Below the pieces are notes generated by a model that made no database searches, was not told the DNA's origin, and saw only the letters and a list, made by a program, of their open reading frames with translations. Below, piece by piece: positions 15,751 to 25,152 of a stretch of 64,000 nucleotides of DNA. Each line of letters starts with the position of its first letter. Position 1 is the first letter of the stretch. This DNA is from an uncultured Clostridia bacterium (lineage in GTDB: Bacteria; Bacillota; Clostridia; Christensenellales; UBA3700). The stretch covers positions 74,373 to 138,372 of the forward strand of contig CAOKSY010000004.1 of NCBI GenBank assembly GCA_948471525.1. Reading direction: 5' to 3'. The translations under genes and the position numbers were made by a program.

Positions 15751-17499
15751 TCAAACCTTGAGCGCAAGTTTTCTTTTTCTGACAACGTAGAGTATCGTCA
15801 CGGCAGCCGTTATCGCAACGGCGACGGCTGGCACGGTAATTGCCAAAGCTATCTGCCAAGAGGTCAGTCCGCCCGGTTCCACGTTGACTGTTTTGACGTA
15901 TGCAGTTTTACCTTTGTATATTATTTGCGTCCACTCTTTGGATTTATCGAATTTTGCGCTGAGATATACGTATTCGCCCTCCGGCACTTCATCGACGACA
16001 ATACTGTCTTCTTTTGGGAAAGCGTATATCTTTATGTATTCGCCCAGTTTTTCCGACGTAAGTTTGACCGTCTTGGAGAGATCGGGGGCTTTTAGCGCTG
16101 TGTAAGGAGATACGGCGATCTCTTTTACGTATCCGTATATTACCTCGCCGTTATCGTCGAGTATGCCTACTTTATACCATCCCCATCTCACAGAACCGTC
16201 TCTGCCTACGTTGTCTATCACGACGAGCTGATCGAATATAGAAGCGTATTTTATCTTCTCGACTATGCTTTCGTCAAACGGATTTTCGTCTTCATAGAAG
16301 GGGTATTTGTATATTGGAGTCGCGGGATGCAAGACTTGCGCGTACGTGCCTATGTCGTTTTTTTCGTCGGCAGGGCAGAGCATTATTTCAGACGTCTTCT
16401 TTATGTAACCGAATATCGGTTCGGCTGCGCTTTCGTCGAAATAATAGACGTAGTAGTATTCGCCGCTTTCGTTGAGCGCGAGTATATATTTGTCGGACGG
16501 CAGATAGGAGAGTACCTGCAAGTGTCTCGGCGAAGAATACAGCGTGATTTGAGATCCCGTCCTGTACATCTTTACGATATCGTGTTTGGTTGGATGAGAG
16601 TACTGCGTCTTGTCAAACGTGCTGTAGAAATTGAGCGTTCCGTCGTATTCGTAAGCGTTTATAGCGTATATAGCAGATTTGACGTATACGAAATACTTCG
16701 ACTTGGCGTCGTCGTGCACCGCGCAAATGCGGCTTTCGCCGTTGGCTCCGCTTTCTAGAAGCAGGCGAAGAGATCTGTTGTCTCTTTCATATGCGTATAC
16801 GCTATTTCCTTTGATACACAGCAGTTCTCCGTCGGCGGCGGCAATGTCTACGAAGCCGTCGCGCATTGCGGGTTCGCCGAGATTTGTTGTCTCTTCGTCG
16901 AGAAGTTGCTCAGTTATCTCATATAGGTCTCCGTTCTGGATAAGGCAGAGTCTAATCTCGCCGTTTTTTTCTATCACAGCGAAGTTTTCTACTTGTGCGA
17001 ATAAACCGCTCAGGGAAGTGTGCGTAGTCTTGATCGTCTCGTCGCTTATATTGAACAGGCTAACAAATTTTTCGTCCATTGCGTACATATTGCCGTTCTC
17101 GTCGCAATAAAGCGCGAGCAATTTATCTATTCTCAAATTTTTGTTGGTATAGTTTACTTTATTGATATTTCCGTCGCCGTACGAGTAGACCCACAGAGCG
17201 GACGAACCGCCGCGTTTGACAAGCGCGACTACATGCGTGCCGTTTATTGCCAGAGATACGAATTCGTCGAACTGTTCCGTCTCTTTATACGTAAGTTTTT
17301 TATTGTCCTTGGCGATCGTTATTTCATTGCCAGCAGTGTATGCAAAGGCGTCCTTATAGGCGCAGAGAAGGCTGCCGCCGTCAAGCGATACCGTGACGTC
17401 GATATTTTCGGCGAATGCGTCGTCAGTATCAATAATTCCCGTCGCCGCAATTCCGATACAGCAAATTATAAGCGCGCATGCGATAAAAAATCTTTTCAT
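15751..17499 (-). CDS. Membrane-anchored surface protein with SH3-like repeats
   Basis: The 582-aa protein has an N-terminal signal peptide (about residues 1-30, hydrophobic IACALIICCIGIAATGII), a long extracytoplasmic part and a C-terminal membrane helix (about 547-573) followed by RKRK. Residues about 40-340 hold short repeated strands (AVVxKxG..., YAxDEKFVSLFN), possibly a beta-propeller. Residues about 355-535 look like three bacterial SH3-type modules (YGYIKKTS, YGYVKEIA, KTAYVKTV). A cell-wall sensor or binding role is inferred only. It lies upstream of and parallel to leuC, 71 nt away. It seems leaderless: its -10 lies 6 nt before ATG. Confidence 0.65.
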   Translation of the reverse strand: MKRFFIACALIICCIGIAATGIIDTDDAFAENIDVTVSLDGGSLLCAYKDAFAYTAGNEITIAKDNKKLTYKETEQFDEFVSLAINGTHVVALVKRGGSSALWVYSYGDGNINKVNYTNKNLRIDKLLALYCDENGNMYAMDEKFVSLFNISDETIKTTHTSLSGLFAQVENFAVIEKNGEIRLCLIQNGDLYEITEQLLDEETTNLGEPAMRDGFVDIAAADGELLCIKGNSVYAYERDNRSLRLLLESGANGESRICAVHDDAKSKYFVYVKSAIYAINAYEYDGTLNFYSTFDKTQYSHPTKHDIVKMYRTGSQITLYSSPRHLQVLSYLPSDKYILALNESGEYYYVYYFDESAAEPIFGYIKKTSEIMLCPADEKNDIGTYAQVLHPATPIYKYPFYEDENPFDESIVEKIKYASIFDQLVVIDNVGRDGSVRWGWYKVGILDDNGEVIYGYVKEIAVSPYTALKAPDLSKTVKLTSEKLGEYIKIYAFPKEDSIVVDEVPEGEYVYLSAKFDKSKEWTQIIYKGKTAYVKTVNVEPGGLTSWQIALAITVPAVAVAITAAVTILYVVRKRKLALKV

Positions 17500-17505
17500 A
17501 CGTGT

Positions 17506-17514
17506 ATTATAGCA
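17506..17514 (-). promoter_or_regulatory. Extended -10 promoter, leaderless arrangement
   Basis: On the minus strand TGCTATAAT is followed by ACACGT and then ATG (17499). A -35 is weak (TTTAAA at 17-nt spacing). The 6-nt gap places the transcription start at the initiation codon. The same TGC-TATAMT-N6-ATG layout recurs at 9947 and 40035. Confidence 0.65.
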
Positions 17515-17570
17515 CAGATTATTTTAAATTTAAAGTAATTTGTTTATTAATTTATAATAAATAAAAGTAC

Positions 17571-17599
17571 TTGAATATTTGTATAAAATGTGTTAAAAT
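17571..17599 (+). promoter_or_regulatory. Promoter of the alpha-CTD/WG protein gene
   Basis: TTGAAT (17571-17576), a 17-nt spacer and TAAAAT (17594-17599) lie upstream of the gene at 17630. The transcription start would be near 17606, leaving a 24-nt leader without a clear RBS. Confidence 0.5.
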
Positions 17600-17629
17600 G
17601 ACTTTGGAATAAGTTTTGTCGGGTAAATA

Positions 17630-18604
17630 ATGTCAAAAGGTAAATATCATCACAATAGAAATAAAAACGCGGTAAAATGCGATTCGCTCGAACTTGCGCT
17701 CTCTATGGGAGGCAACGCGCGCCGCGAGGATCTCGAAAGACCTATAGAAGAACTTGATTTGAGCGAGAATACCTATTCGGCTCTCAAAGCGGGACGTATT
17801 ACGCGTCTTGCCGATCTTGCATGCCGTAATTTTCAACAAATGTACAAGATACAGAATATAGGCAAAAAGAACTGTATCGAAATATCCAAGGCGTTGGCGA
17901 AATTCAACGTATCGTTTGCCAAAGACGAGCCCAAGACCGTTCAACCGCAAAATCAACCGCGATCCGAAAGCCGCGAGCAGGGCGGTAACGATCGCCTCGG
18001 CGCAAAGCGCGACGGCAGACGGGACGATCGCAGGGATCAGCGCAAAGACAGATCGGACGATCGCAGACAGGATAAAAACAGAAATAAGAATAAGGGAGAA
18101 AACGCTCAACTCAACGATTACTTATCCAAAGCTTATGCGGGAATGAGTTTGGCGGAGATACTCATGGGCAAGCGCGAACGTCCTGTTATTCCCAAGGCGG
18201 AAAGAGCGCCTTTGACGGAAAACAGTCTGGTCAAGTTCTGCCGTAAAGGCAAATGGGGCTATAAGGACTGGAAAGGCAACGTTGTCGTGCCGCCGCAGTA
18301 CGAAGAGGCTTTCGGATTTTTCGAGGAGCGTGCCTGCGTAGAAAGAGAGGGAAAACTCGGATATATCGACAGACAAAATAATCTTATAATTGATTTTAAA
18401 TACGATTGCGCTACGTCTTTCAGCGAAGGTCTTGCTTCTGTCACCGTAGGAGAGAAGAGCGGATATATAGATCCTGACGGCAATCAGATAGTGGATTTTA
18501 TTTACGATATAGCTACTCCGTTCTCGGACGGAAAGGCGATAGTCAGATCGGACGACAGATGGGGTGTGCTCAGCAGAGACAGCCTAGACGTCTTTTGGAG
18601 ATAA
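17630..18604 (+). CDS. RNA polymerase alpha-CTD-like domain fused to WG repeats
   Basis: Residues about 41-93 (PIEELDLSENTYSALKAGRI, then IQNIGKKNCIEISKAL) match the helix-hairpin-helix C-terminal domain of RNA polymerase alpha, in the same order as the real alpha-CTD. Residues about 97-160 are a highly charged Arg/Asp/Lys linker, presumably disordered. Residues about 200-324 form WG-type beta repeats (KWGYKDWKGNVVVPPQYE, LGYIDRQNNLIIDFKYD, SGYIDPDGNQIVDFIYD). The gene is not near rpoA. A role in transcription, with the WG part binding a ligand or partner, is plausible but unproven. The start lacks a clear RBS. Confidence 0.7.
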   Translation: MSKGKYHHNRNKNAVKCDSLELALSMGGNARREDLERPIEELDLSENTYSALKAGRITRLADLACRNFQQMYKIQNIGKKNCIEISKALAKFNVSFAKDEPKTVQPQNQPRSESREQGGNDRLGAKRDGRRDDRRDQRKDRSDDRRQDKNRNKNKGENAQLNDYLSKAYAGMSLAEILMGKRERPVIPKAERAPLTENSLVKFCRKGKWGYKDWKGNVVVPPQYEEAFGFFEERACVEREGKLGYIDRQNNLIIDFKYDCATSFSEGLASVTVGEKSGYIDPDGNQIVDFIYDIATPFSDGKAIVRSDDRWGVLSRDSLDVFWR

Positions 18605-18627
18605 TATTTTTTCGGAGGAAAATCGGT

Positions 18628-19017
18628 ATGCAAAAACAGAGACTGCTTGAAAACGCGCTGCTTGTAATGAACAACGCTCACGCGCCTTATTCGGGATATA
18701 AAATTGGCTGCGCCGTTATGGGCGAGAGCGGAAAAATATACGTGGGCTGTAATATAGAAAACGTCAGTTACGGCGCGACTATTTGCGCGGAGCAAGTGGC
18801 TATGGGTACCGCGATCGCGGGCAGCGAACACGGCTTTATGGCTATGGCTATCGTAGGTTCGGGCGAGAATATGCCTTATCCGTGCGGTATCGTAAGACAG
18901 TTTATAAAAGAATTTTGCAACGATCTCGTAATCTACGTTTCCAACAGCAAAGGCGACGTTGTCGAGACTAATATAAAAGATCTATATCCGGACAGTTTCG
19001 ATATGGCGAAAGCCTGA
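18628..19017 (+). CDS. cdd: Cytidine deaminase with a missing zinc cysteine
   Basis: The fold and motifs are those of homotetrameric cytidine deaminase (129 aa): YSGYKIGCAV, GCNIENVSYGATICAEQVAM with zinc ligand Cys53 and catalytic Glu55, and PCGIVRQF with Cys86. The third zinc ligand, Cys89 in the Bacillus enzyme (PCGxCRQ), is Val here (codon GTA). Such a change should weaken or abolish zinc binding, unless another residue substitutes or the protein has a non-catalytic role. I chose ATG 18628 because GGAGG precedes it; the frame extends upstream to 18559 but overlaps the previous gene. 24 nt after the WG protein. Confidence 0.8.
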   Translation: MQKQRLLENALLVMNNAHAPYSGYKIGCAVMGESGKIYVGCNIENVSYGATICAEQVAMGTAIAGSEHGFMAMAIVGSGENMPYPCGIVRQFIKEFCNDLVIYVSNSKGDVVETNIKDLYPDSFDMAKA

Positions 19018-19082
19018 TAATTCGGAACCGTCTTTATTTTTGCAATTTCGGTGCGTAAGTAAATTGTTTTGACAAGTTAAAT

Positions 19083-19112
19083 TGTCATCTCGACTTAAGC
19101 GGAGAATTCTCA
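19083..19112 (+). repeat. Possible dispersed repeat, copy A
   Basis: TGTCATCTCGAC...AGCGGAGAATTCTCA resembles TGTCATTTCGAC...ATGGAGAAATCTCA at 41473-41502. Both lie in intergenic DNA outside genes. The similarity is short and imperfect, so this may be the trace of a small dispersed element or chance. Apart from this, the 19018-19258 gap shows no clear structure. Confidence 0.25.
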
Positions 19113-19258
19113 GTCGAAAATAATGAGTTTAGGATGATCGAAATACAGATGCGAAAATTTATGCAGGGGGAAGCATTATATTTTGCGTCGGCAGTTATTA
19201 TTATGTCAATTAAAAAAAATAAAAAGTCTATATAGACATTAAAAACATAGGGAGAATT

Positions 19259-20935
19259 ATGGGAAAAGAATTTAAATCCGATAACGACGGTAAGTCTGTT
19301 AAAAAGCCTCGCAATTTCGGCTCTAAACTAAAGAGATTTTGGAAGGAGCCGCCCAACGGCAGATTCCTCAATCTGCAGGAGATCTGCCGCTTCGGAATAT
19401 CCAGTTTGGGCGTAAGTTTTATTTACAATCTCGTATCTATGTACGTGACCGTCGGTCAAATACCAATACTTTACAATATGGGTAACAGCGGCACTTTGCA
19501 CGCGACGATAATGTATCTCGTGGCAAGCGTGCTCGCGCTTATATTTACTCCGATTTACGGCAAGATGATCCAGAGGACGAAGACAAAATTCGGAAGGTAC
19601 AAACCTTATATTTTGTTTCTCGCTCCCATAGTAGCTATACTTGGAGTGCTGTCCGTATGGTCGCCTCAAAATCTCGAACTCAATCAGCGTATCATATACG
19701 TTTATATGATATGTACGCCTACGCTGTTTATATGGAATCTGTGGTACAACACATTTAATATGTTCCCGGGAGTATTCAGCCCCAATCAGCAGGAGCGTAC
19801 CGATATATGGGCGCCGATAGGACTTGTAATGGGTTTTGCGCCGACTATCCTCAACGCGGCAAAAGGTCTTTTCGTAAGATGGGGCGGCGACGTATGGGCT
19901 GCAAGAATATACGGAATATTCTGCGGAGTAGTGGGAATATTGTGTATCATTGCTCTTTTGGGAGTAAAAGAAAGAGTATTTATCACTCCCGAGGAAGAGA
20001 ACAACGAAAAGGTCTCGGCTATGGAAGGATTGAGGCTTATTGTCAAGAACAAGCCTTTGATGATACTTACGTTGGCTCTATGTCTGGGCTGTCTTAAGAA
20101 TACGATAGATCTAAGTTGGGAGACGATCGCAAGAGTCAAGTACGCCAAAAACGTAGGCGATGCGGCGGCTATATTCGGCGGGCTTACGCTTATTGTAGGT
20201 TTTGCCGCAACCCCGAATATGATACTTCTTCCGTGGATGACGAGGAAATTCAACAATCGCACTATAATGGTATTCTGGCAATCGCTCAATTTGACAGCCA
20301 ATCTTGTTTTGGCGATAATAGGCTTACAGAATTTTCCGCAGGGCAGTTGGTCTCCTTACGTCATTACGGCATTTAGATTTATTTCCCTGTTCAATGCGCT
20401 TGGAAGTTTGCAACCGTTGGTACTGTCCGAAATCGGCGATCTCCAACAGCAAAAGAGCGGATACAGGTTGGAAGGCTTTATACAGATGTTTGCATACTCG
20501 CTCACAAGCGTAGTTGCGCAGACGGCGGCGTTGATCCCCGCTTTTATACAGAGCCGTATGAATTTCAATCCGGCAAATTATCAGGTACCCGAGGGCGCGA
20601 CGACGGTTGTCCTTTCCGACGAGTTGATCCAGATAGCCGAAAATTACGGTAACGTAGCGCTTTGGATATCCGCGGCGTCGAGCGCGTTGATGTTGATATG
20701 TCTGCTGTTTTACGATCTGAATAAAAAGAAGCACGCGGAAATAATCAGACAGTTGAAAGAGACTGCCGTCAATGCCGATGAGATAGCAAGCGAGGAAGGC
20801 ACTCTCAATATTTTGGGAAGCGACGCTCAAGACAATGCCGAAGATAAGGTATTCCAGGATAATGAAAACGATATCGGCATCGAGGGCAATGAGAATGTCG
20901 AGCACGAGGATGATTCACAGGACTACAAGTTCTAG
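19259..20935 (+). CDS. GPH-family (MelB-like) sugar/cation symporter
   Basis: The 558-aa protein has about 12 hydrophobic segments of the major facilitator fold. ICRFGISSLGVSFIYNLV starts the first helix; TPIYGKMIQRTKTKFGRYKPYI (about residues 97-118) is the loop 2-3 region with the D/Y-GRYKPY pattern of the glycoside-pentoside-hexuronide family. A conserved charged cytoplasmic N-terminus and a long acidic C-terminal tail (about 500-558) are extra. Substrate is unknown; a glycoside is likely given the nearby GH95-type enzyme at 21993. RBS GGGAG. A hairpin terminator follows. Confidence 0.8.
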   Translation: MGKEFKSDNDGKSVKKPRNFGSKLKRFWKEPPNGRFLNLQEICRFGISSLGVSFIYNLVSMYVTVGQIPILYNMGNSGTLHATIMYLVASVLALIFTPIYGKMIQRTKTKFGRYKPYILFLAPIVAILGVLSVWSPQNLELNQRIIYVYMICTPTLFIWNLWYNTFNMFPGVFSPNQQERTDIWAPIGLVMGFAPTILNAAKGLFVRWGGDVWAARIYGIFCGVVGILCIIALLGVKERVFITPEEENNEKVSAMEGLRLIVKNKPLMILTLALCLGCLKNTIDLSWETIARVKYAKNVGDAAAIFGGLTLIVGFAATPNMILLPWMTRKFNNRTIMVFWQSLNLTANLVLAIIGLQNFPQGSWSPYVITAFRFISLFNALGSLQPLVLSEIGDLQQQKSGYRLEGFIQMFAYSLTSVVAQTAALIPAFIQSRMNFNPANYQVPEGATTVVLSDELIQIAENYGNVALWISAASSALMLICLLFYDLNKKKHAEIIRQLKETAVNADEIASEEGTLNILGSDAQDNAEDKVFQDNENDIGIEGNENVEHEDDSQDYKF

Positions 20936-20971
20936 GACGATATATCTAAGGCAAATTTGAATGATCAAACA

Positions 20972-21002
20972 AAAGCGAACTCTTCAGCAGAGTCCGCTTT
21001 TT
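20972..21002 (+). terminator. Terminator of the GPH transporter gene
   Basis: AAAGCGAACTCT-TCAGC-AGAGTCCGCTTTTT forms a stem with one A/C mismatch followed by a T-run. It lies 37 nt after the transporter stop and before the oppositely oriented ferredoxin gene. Confidence 0.75.
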
Positions 21003-21037
21003 GTAAATCGACTTTTTATAAAGGCAATCGATTTTTA

Positions 21038-21781
21038 TCAAGTAATATCCTTGCCGATTTGGGATTCGTCTATGTCGGGATTTATATAGCGGTCTTTTTT
21101 TTGTTTTTTATATATTATCGCCTTTTTAGGACAGCGGTGATAACAGCCGAGACATGCCACGCATTTATCGCCGAAGACGACATTGTTATCCTGTAAGGAT
21201 ATATTGTCGACAGGGCATAAGGTTACGCATTTTCCGCATTTTATGCAATCTTGCGTCACGGAAAAGTTTTCGCCGATCAGATGCCAGTTGAATTTATTTT
21301 TCAGATATTTCTTTTCTTTGGTCTTGCACTTCTTTGGGATATTGCTATCGCCGGATTTTATCTTCTCTATGATGTTGTTTATACGCGAGTTTGCTTTTCT
21401 AAGTATCCCTTTTAGATATAACTTGGGTACGGTAAATGTCAACGTGAAATTTTCGGGCATTTTCATCTTATAGACGCTTTTTATATTCAGCCCGTAACTC
21501 ATTGCGTAGGAATAGATGAGATAGTCTGCGCCGCCTGCCATTCCGCCGTAGTTCTGTATCACGGTCAACTCTTTGGTCTTATCGAGCCGCGGAAGCAAGT
21601 CGAAAACGTGCGAAGGCATTCCGTATGAATAAATCGGCGTGATCAAAAATATTCTTTCAAACTCGCCGCCGTCTCCGTTGTATTTGGGGATATAACATAT
21701 TTTACCGCCTAGCGCAGACTGTACTTTTTGCGCTATATACAGGCTGTTGCCGGTAGAACTGAAATAAAGTATGCCGTTCAT
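21038..21781 (-). CDS. EFR1-type flavodoxin-ferredoxin protein
   Basis: The 247-aa protein combines an N-terminal flavodoxin-like domain (GILYFSSTGNSLYIAQKV, FMN-phosphate loop SSTGNS, residues 3-20) with a C-terminal dicluster ferredoxin. The latter has CIKCGKCVTLCPVDN and CVACLGCYHRCPKKA (about residues 186-227), giving two [4Fe-4S] sites. EFR1-family proteins are common in anaerobic Clostridia; the electron partners are unknown. RBS AGGAGC precedes the ATG at 21781. Convergent with the GPH transporter. Confidence 0.85.
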   Translation of the reverse strand: MNGILYFSSTGNSLYIAQKVQSALGGKICYIPKYNGDGGEFERIFLITPIYSYGMPSHVFDLLPRLDKTKELTVIQNYGGMAGGADYLIYSYAMSYGLNIKSVYKMKMPENFTLTFTVPKLYLKGILRKANSRINNIIEKIKSGDSNIPKKCKTKEKKYLKNKFNWHLIGENFSVTQDCIKCGKCVTLCPVDNISLQDNNVVFGDKCVACLGCYHRCPKKAIIYKKQKKDRYINPDIDESQIGKDIT

Positions 21782-21992
21782 AAATAATGCTCCTTATGAT
21801 TTATTCAGTTTAACATATTTGCGCTTTTAAATCAAATTTATAGTAGGAGTTTGCCAAACGGGAAATATATTTGTGCCGACAGATCTTTGAGTCAATGCAT
21901 ATTTATTTTTGCGTTATACTGTTTTATATTATAAAATATTGACTTAATTAATATTCAAAGTGTATTATTTAATAAATAAACAGGGTGATATT

Positions 21993-24674
21993 ATGAAAAA
22001 ATCTAAAATTAAAGTAATCAGCATAGTAGTTAGCTGCGTCGTCTTATTGACGGTCGTGTCAATCATTTGCGTTCATTTCGCACCCAAAAGCAGTACGAAT
22101 CCGCTTCAGACCAATAAGAGTTCATATTCTATGTCTTATAAGGAATTGTCCGAGAAAAGCAACGGGACGGGCAAGTGGCGAGAGGGTATGGTATCCGGTA
22201 ACGGACTTCAGGGTTTTGTGACAAGCGGCGCGCCCTATAACGATACTTTTATATATCAAAATATTCATTTGATCTTGCCGAATAAAAATGCAAGAGTCAA
22301 TCCCGTATCTTATCAGGATCTTGAGTACGTAAGACAAAGCATCGTCAACTCGCAAGATATTGTGGACGAGCAAAGTTATGACGACGTATATACTTATCAT
22401 GCGGGAGCTACGCTCAGGATCAAACAAAACAAACAGATCCTAGGAGTAAAGGATTATAAGCGCTTTACGGATTACACTACGGCTTGCGTGGGAGTCCGCT
22501 ATACCGATTCGAGGGGAAAGTGGGAAAGATTGAGCTTTACCTCTCAGTGCGACGGAGTGTCTATCACCCAAATAAGCGCGTCGGATATCGGTAATAAAGT
22601 CAATGCTACGCTGTCTTTTGACAATATATCCGCCATGGCAAATTTCGGCAAAGGCAACGAGATAGATCTGCAGTATAAGAAATTGGTCGATCAAGATGCG
22701 AATGCATTGACTTTCGTTGCGCATTATCCAGATTACGATACCAGCGAACTCAAAGACGGCGGCTATGCTACGGTATGTTACGTCGTTTGCGAGGGCGGCA
22801 AAAAAGAGCGCGTGGCAAATAAAGCGTCAAAAGAAAGTCAATACGTGGGCGAGGACGACCCCGCGATTTCTATAAACGACGCGGAAAACGTATATATAAT
22901 AAGCGTGACGGACCGTACTTTCGAGATGGGCAATTACGAAGATTTCGCAAGTGCGGAAGATTATCCGTTAGTCGACGAACTTTATGAGACTGTGCGCGGC
23001 GTTGCGGAAAAATATACCGTCGACGGCAGGTTTGATTTCGATCAGGCTTTAAAAAATCACACCGATAAATTTACTCCCCAATTCAATGCGGTGTCTATAG
23101 ATCTCGGCGCGGATATAGATATTTCAAACGACAAATTATTGAGTAGCGTAAGATACAAAAAATCTTTGTCTTCCACGCTTGCCGAAAGAGCTTATTATGC
23201 GGGAAGATATGCGTATTTGTGCTGTTCCGGCGTGTCTACGAGCAGGCTTTACGGTATGTGGACGGGAGAGTGGGGCGCCGCTTGGGGATCTAAATATACA
23301 ATGGACGCCAACGTCAATTTGCAAACCTCTTCTATGAATACGGGAAATATCCAATCCTCTCCGATCGGCTACGTCAATTTCATTTTGAGACAAGTCAAAG
23401 ATTGGGAGGACAATGCGTACGCTACGCACGGATATACCAACGCGCTGCAGGCGCCTGTAAACAGCGACGGCGACAGGGCGATATTTACCGAAAGCTGCTA
23501 TCCCTATCCGTTTAGATATTGGAATGCGGGTACGAGTTGGATGTTGCAACCTTTATACGAAACGGTGCTTTGCTACGGCGATCTTCAAGTGCCGATTTGC
23601 GACGAATTCGATCTCGACGAATTGAAGACTATACTTTCAACTACCGATGCTCCGCTGTCGGACGCAAAAATCAAAGTCTTGAAAGAAAGAGGATACTTAA
23701 AGCTTAAAGAAGATATACTTTATCCGCTGCTTATCAAATCGGCAAATTATTGGGATCAGCTCATGACTCCCGAATACTATACCGACGCCGACGGATTTAT
23801 TCGCTATCAAAAGGGAAAGACCGCTCTTGGCGAGGGAGAGACGTACTGCATCATTCCTTCATACTCGCCGGAGAACAATCCGTCCAATTATCCCAGTCCT
23901 TCTTGCGCAAACTCGGCGATAGATATATCTGCGTGTAACAGTAATCTGGAAATGCTGTTGGATATAGCGCGGGGCGTCGCGCCTAACGACGATATGTCCA
24001 AGTGGGAGAAACTGCGGGAAGATCTGCCGAAACTCATTTATGACGAAGACGGATCGCTTAAAGAATGGGCTAGTAATTCTTTTGAGGAAAACAACAAACA
24101 TAGACATTTGAGCCATCTATACTGCGCATGGCCGCTTTTTGATACTAGATACGACGCGGAATTGAATACGGCTGCTATACTTGCCGTAAACAACAGAAAG
24201 AGCGAAAACAATGCAAGCCATGCGCTTATCCACCGCACGCTGATAGCCGCGCGACTGAAAGACAGACAAAGCGCAACCAAGGCAATGGTGGGACTTATGA
24301 ATTCCAAAATATATTATAGATCGCTTATGACAAATCACCATACCAATAAGCGAAGCGGATATTGCACAGATTACAGCATCGGTTATCTCGGCATGGTCAA
24401 CGAATGTCTTGTTTTTTCCAACAAAGGAGAAGTCGAATTGCTTCCATGCCTGCCGACAAGCGGATTCGATAGTGGACGGTTGAGCGGATTGAGATTGCGT
24501 ACTCGGGCGACTTTGACCAATTTGGAATGGGACGTCAATGCCAAGACTGTTACGGCTACTATAAAGTCCGATATAGCGCAAAAGATTACGGTATCATGCG
24601 GACTATCGGATACGGCAAAAACATTCGATTTGAAAGAAGGCGAAGAAATTCAAATTAAATTTGAGATAAAGTAA
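21993..24674 (+). CDS. Membrane-anchored glycoside hydrolase, GH95-like
   Basis: The 893-aa protein starts with a signal or anchor helix (about residues 8-31). The N-terminal region has WREGMVSGNGLQGFV, as in the beta-sandwich of GH95. The central region has YPYPFRYWNAGTSWMLQPLY and IIPSYSPENNPSNYP (the SPE motif), and HRHLSHLYCAWP (about residue 700), all typical of the GH95 (alpha/alpha)6 barrel. GH95 covers alpha-L-fucosidases and some alpha-L-galactosidases; the exact sugar is not inferable. I chose ATG 21993 (GGGTGATATT upstream) over an earlier in-frame start at 21960. A glycan-release role with the nearby GPH symporter is an inference. Confidence 0.75.
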   Translation: MKKSKIKVISIVVSCVVLLTVVSIICVHFAPKSSTNPLQTNKSSYSMSYKELSEKSNGTGKWREGMVSGNGLQGFVTSGAPYNDTFIYQNIHLILPNKNARVNPVSYQDLEYVRQSIVNSQDIVDEQSYDDVYTYHAGATLRIKQNKQILGVKDYKRFTDYTTACVGVRYTDSRGKWERLSFTSQCDGVSITQISASDIGNKVNATLSFDNISAMANFGKGNEIDLQYKKLVDQDANALTFVAHYPDYDTSELKDGGYATVCYVVCEGGKKERVANKASKESQYVGEDDPAISINDAENVYIISVTDRTFEMGNYEDFASAEDYPLVDELYETVRGVAEKYTVDGRFDFDQALKNHTDKFTPQFNAVSIDLGADIDISNDKLLSSVRYKKSLSSTLAERAYYAGRYAYLCCSGVSTSRLYGMWTGEWGAAWGSKYTMDANVNLQTSSMNTGNIQSSPIGYVNFILRQVKDWEDNAYATHGYTNALQAPVNSDGDRAIFTESCYPYPFRYWNAGTSWMLQPLYETVLCYGDLQVPICDEFDLDELKTILSTTDAPLSDAKIKVLKERGYLKLKEDILYPLLIKSANYWDQLMTPEYYTDADGFIRYQKGKTALGEGETYCIIPSYSPENNPSNYPSPSCANSAIDISACNSNLEMLLDIARGVAPNDDMSKWEKLREDLPKLIYDEDGSLKEWASNSFEENNKHRHLSHLYCAWPLFDTRYDAELNTAAILAVNNRKSENNASHALIHRTLIAARLKDRQSATKAMVGLMNSKIYYRSLMTNHHTNKRSGYCTDYSIGYLGMVNECLVFSNKGEVELLPCLPTSGFDSGRLSGLRLRTRATLTNLEWDVNAKTVTATIKSDIAQKITVSCGLSDTAKTFDLKEGEEIQIKFEIK

Positions 24675-24986
24675 GTAAGAGGAAAATTATAAAAGACGTA
24701 GAGCTGCATAATTGATTAAGATATATGAAGAGGAATCAGAATCGCGGTGATTTGAATATAAAGCTTCTGCTTGTATAGGAAAAGCTTTACAACGAATAAA
24801 TTGACTGTATTTTGATTCAAATTATTAGAATACGTTCATAGAATAACCAGAATATTTACAGCTAATTACAATGGTAAAAATCAATATAATTAGTACATAT
24901 AAAGACCTGAAATATAGATAGATTTTTTGTCACTGCTTTGCAAAATTATATTAGAGTTTTCGCTTTTTATAACAAAGACAGAACAG

Positions 24987-25042
24987 CGGTCGCGGATAAG
25001 CATAATCAACGTTTATATTTGCTATTCGGCGACCGTTTTTTT
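24987..25042 (+). terminator. Long hairpin with T-run in the 24675-25152 gap
   Basis: CGGTCGC (24987-24993) pairs with GCGACCG (25029-25035), followed by seven T. The loop is about 35 nt and can extend the stem imperfectly. It could end the GH95 transcript, although it lies 310 nt after that stop. The rest of this 478-nt gap is AT-rich and shows no gene. Confidence 0.5.
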
Positions 25043-25098
25043 GCAGTATATATTGCAAAAAGAGTAGATAGAGAATAGTTAAATTAGTATTAAAGTAT

Positions 25099-25128
25099 TT
25101 GCTAAATCTTAATTAAGACTGATATAAT
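25099..25128 (+). promoter_or_regulatory. Promoter of the membrane XRE regulator gene
   Basis: TTGCTA (25099-25104), an 18-nt spacer and TATAAT (25123-25128). The transcript would start near 25135 and include the RBS GAAGGA before ATG 25153. Confidence 0.6.
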
Positions 25129-25152
25129 GTTATTGTTAAAGAAGGAAAATTT

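Noticed and set aside
20957..21196. Plus-strand ORF of 79 codons
   Set aside because: It runs antisense through the end of the EFR1 ferredoxin gene and the transporter terminator, and has no RBS or protein-like composition.
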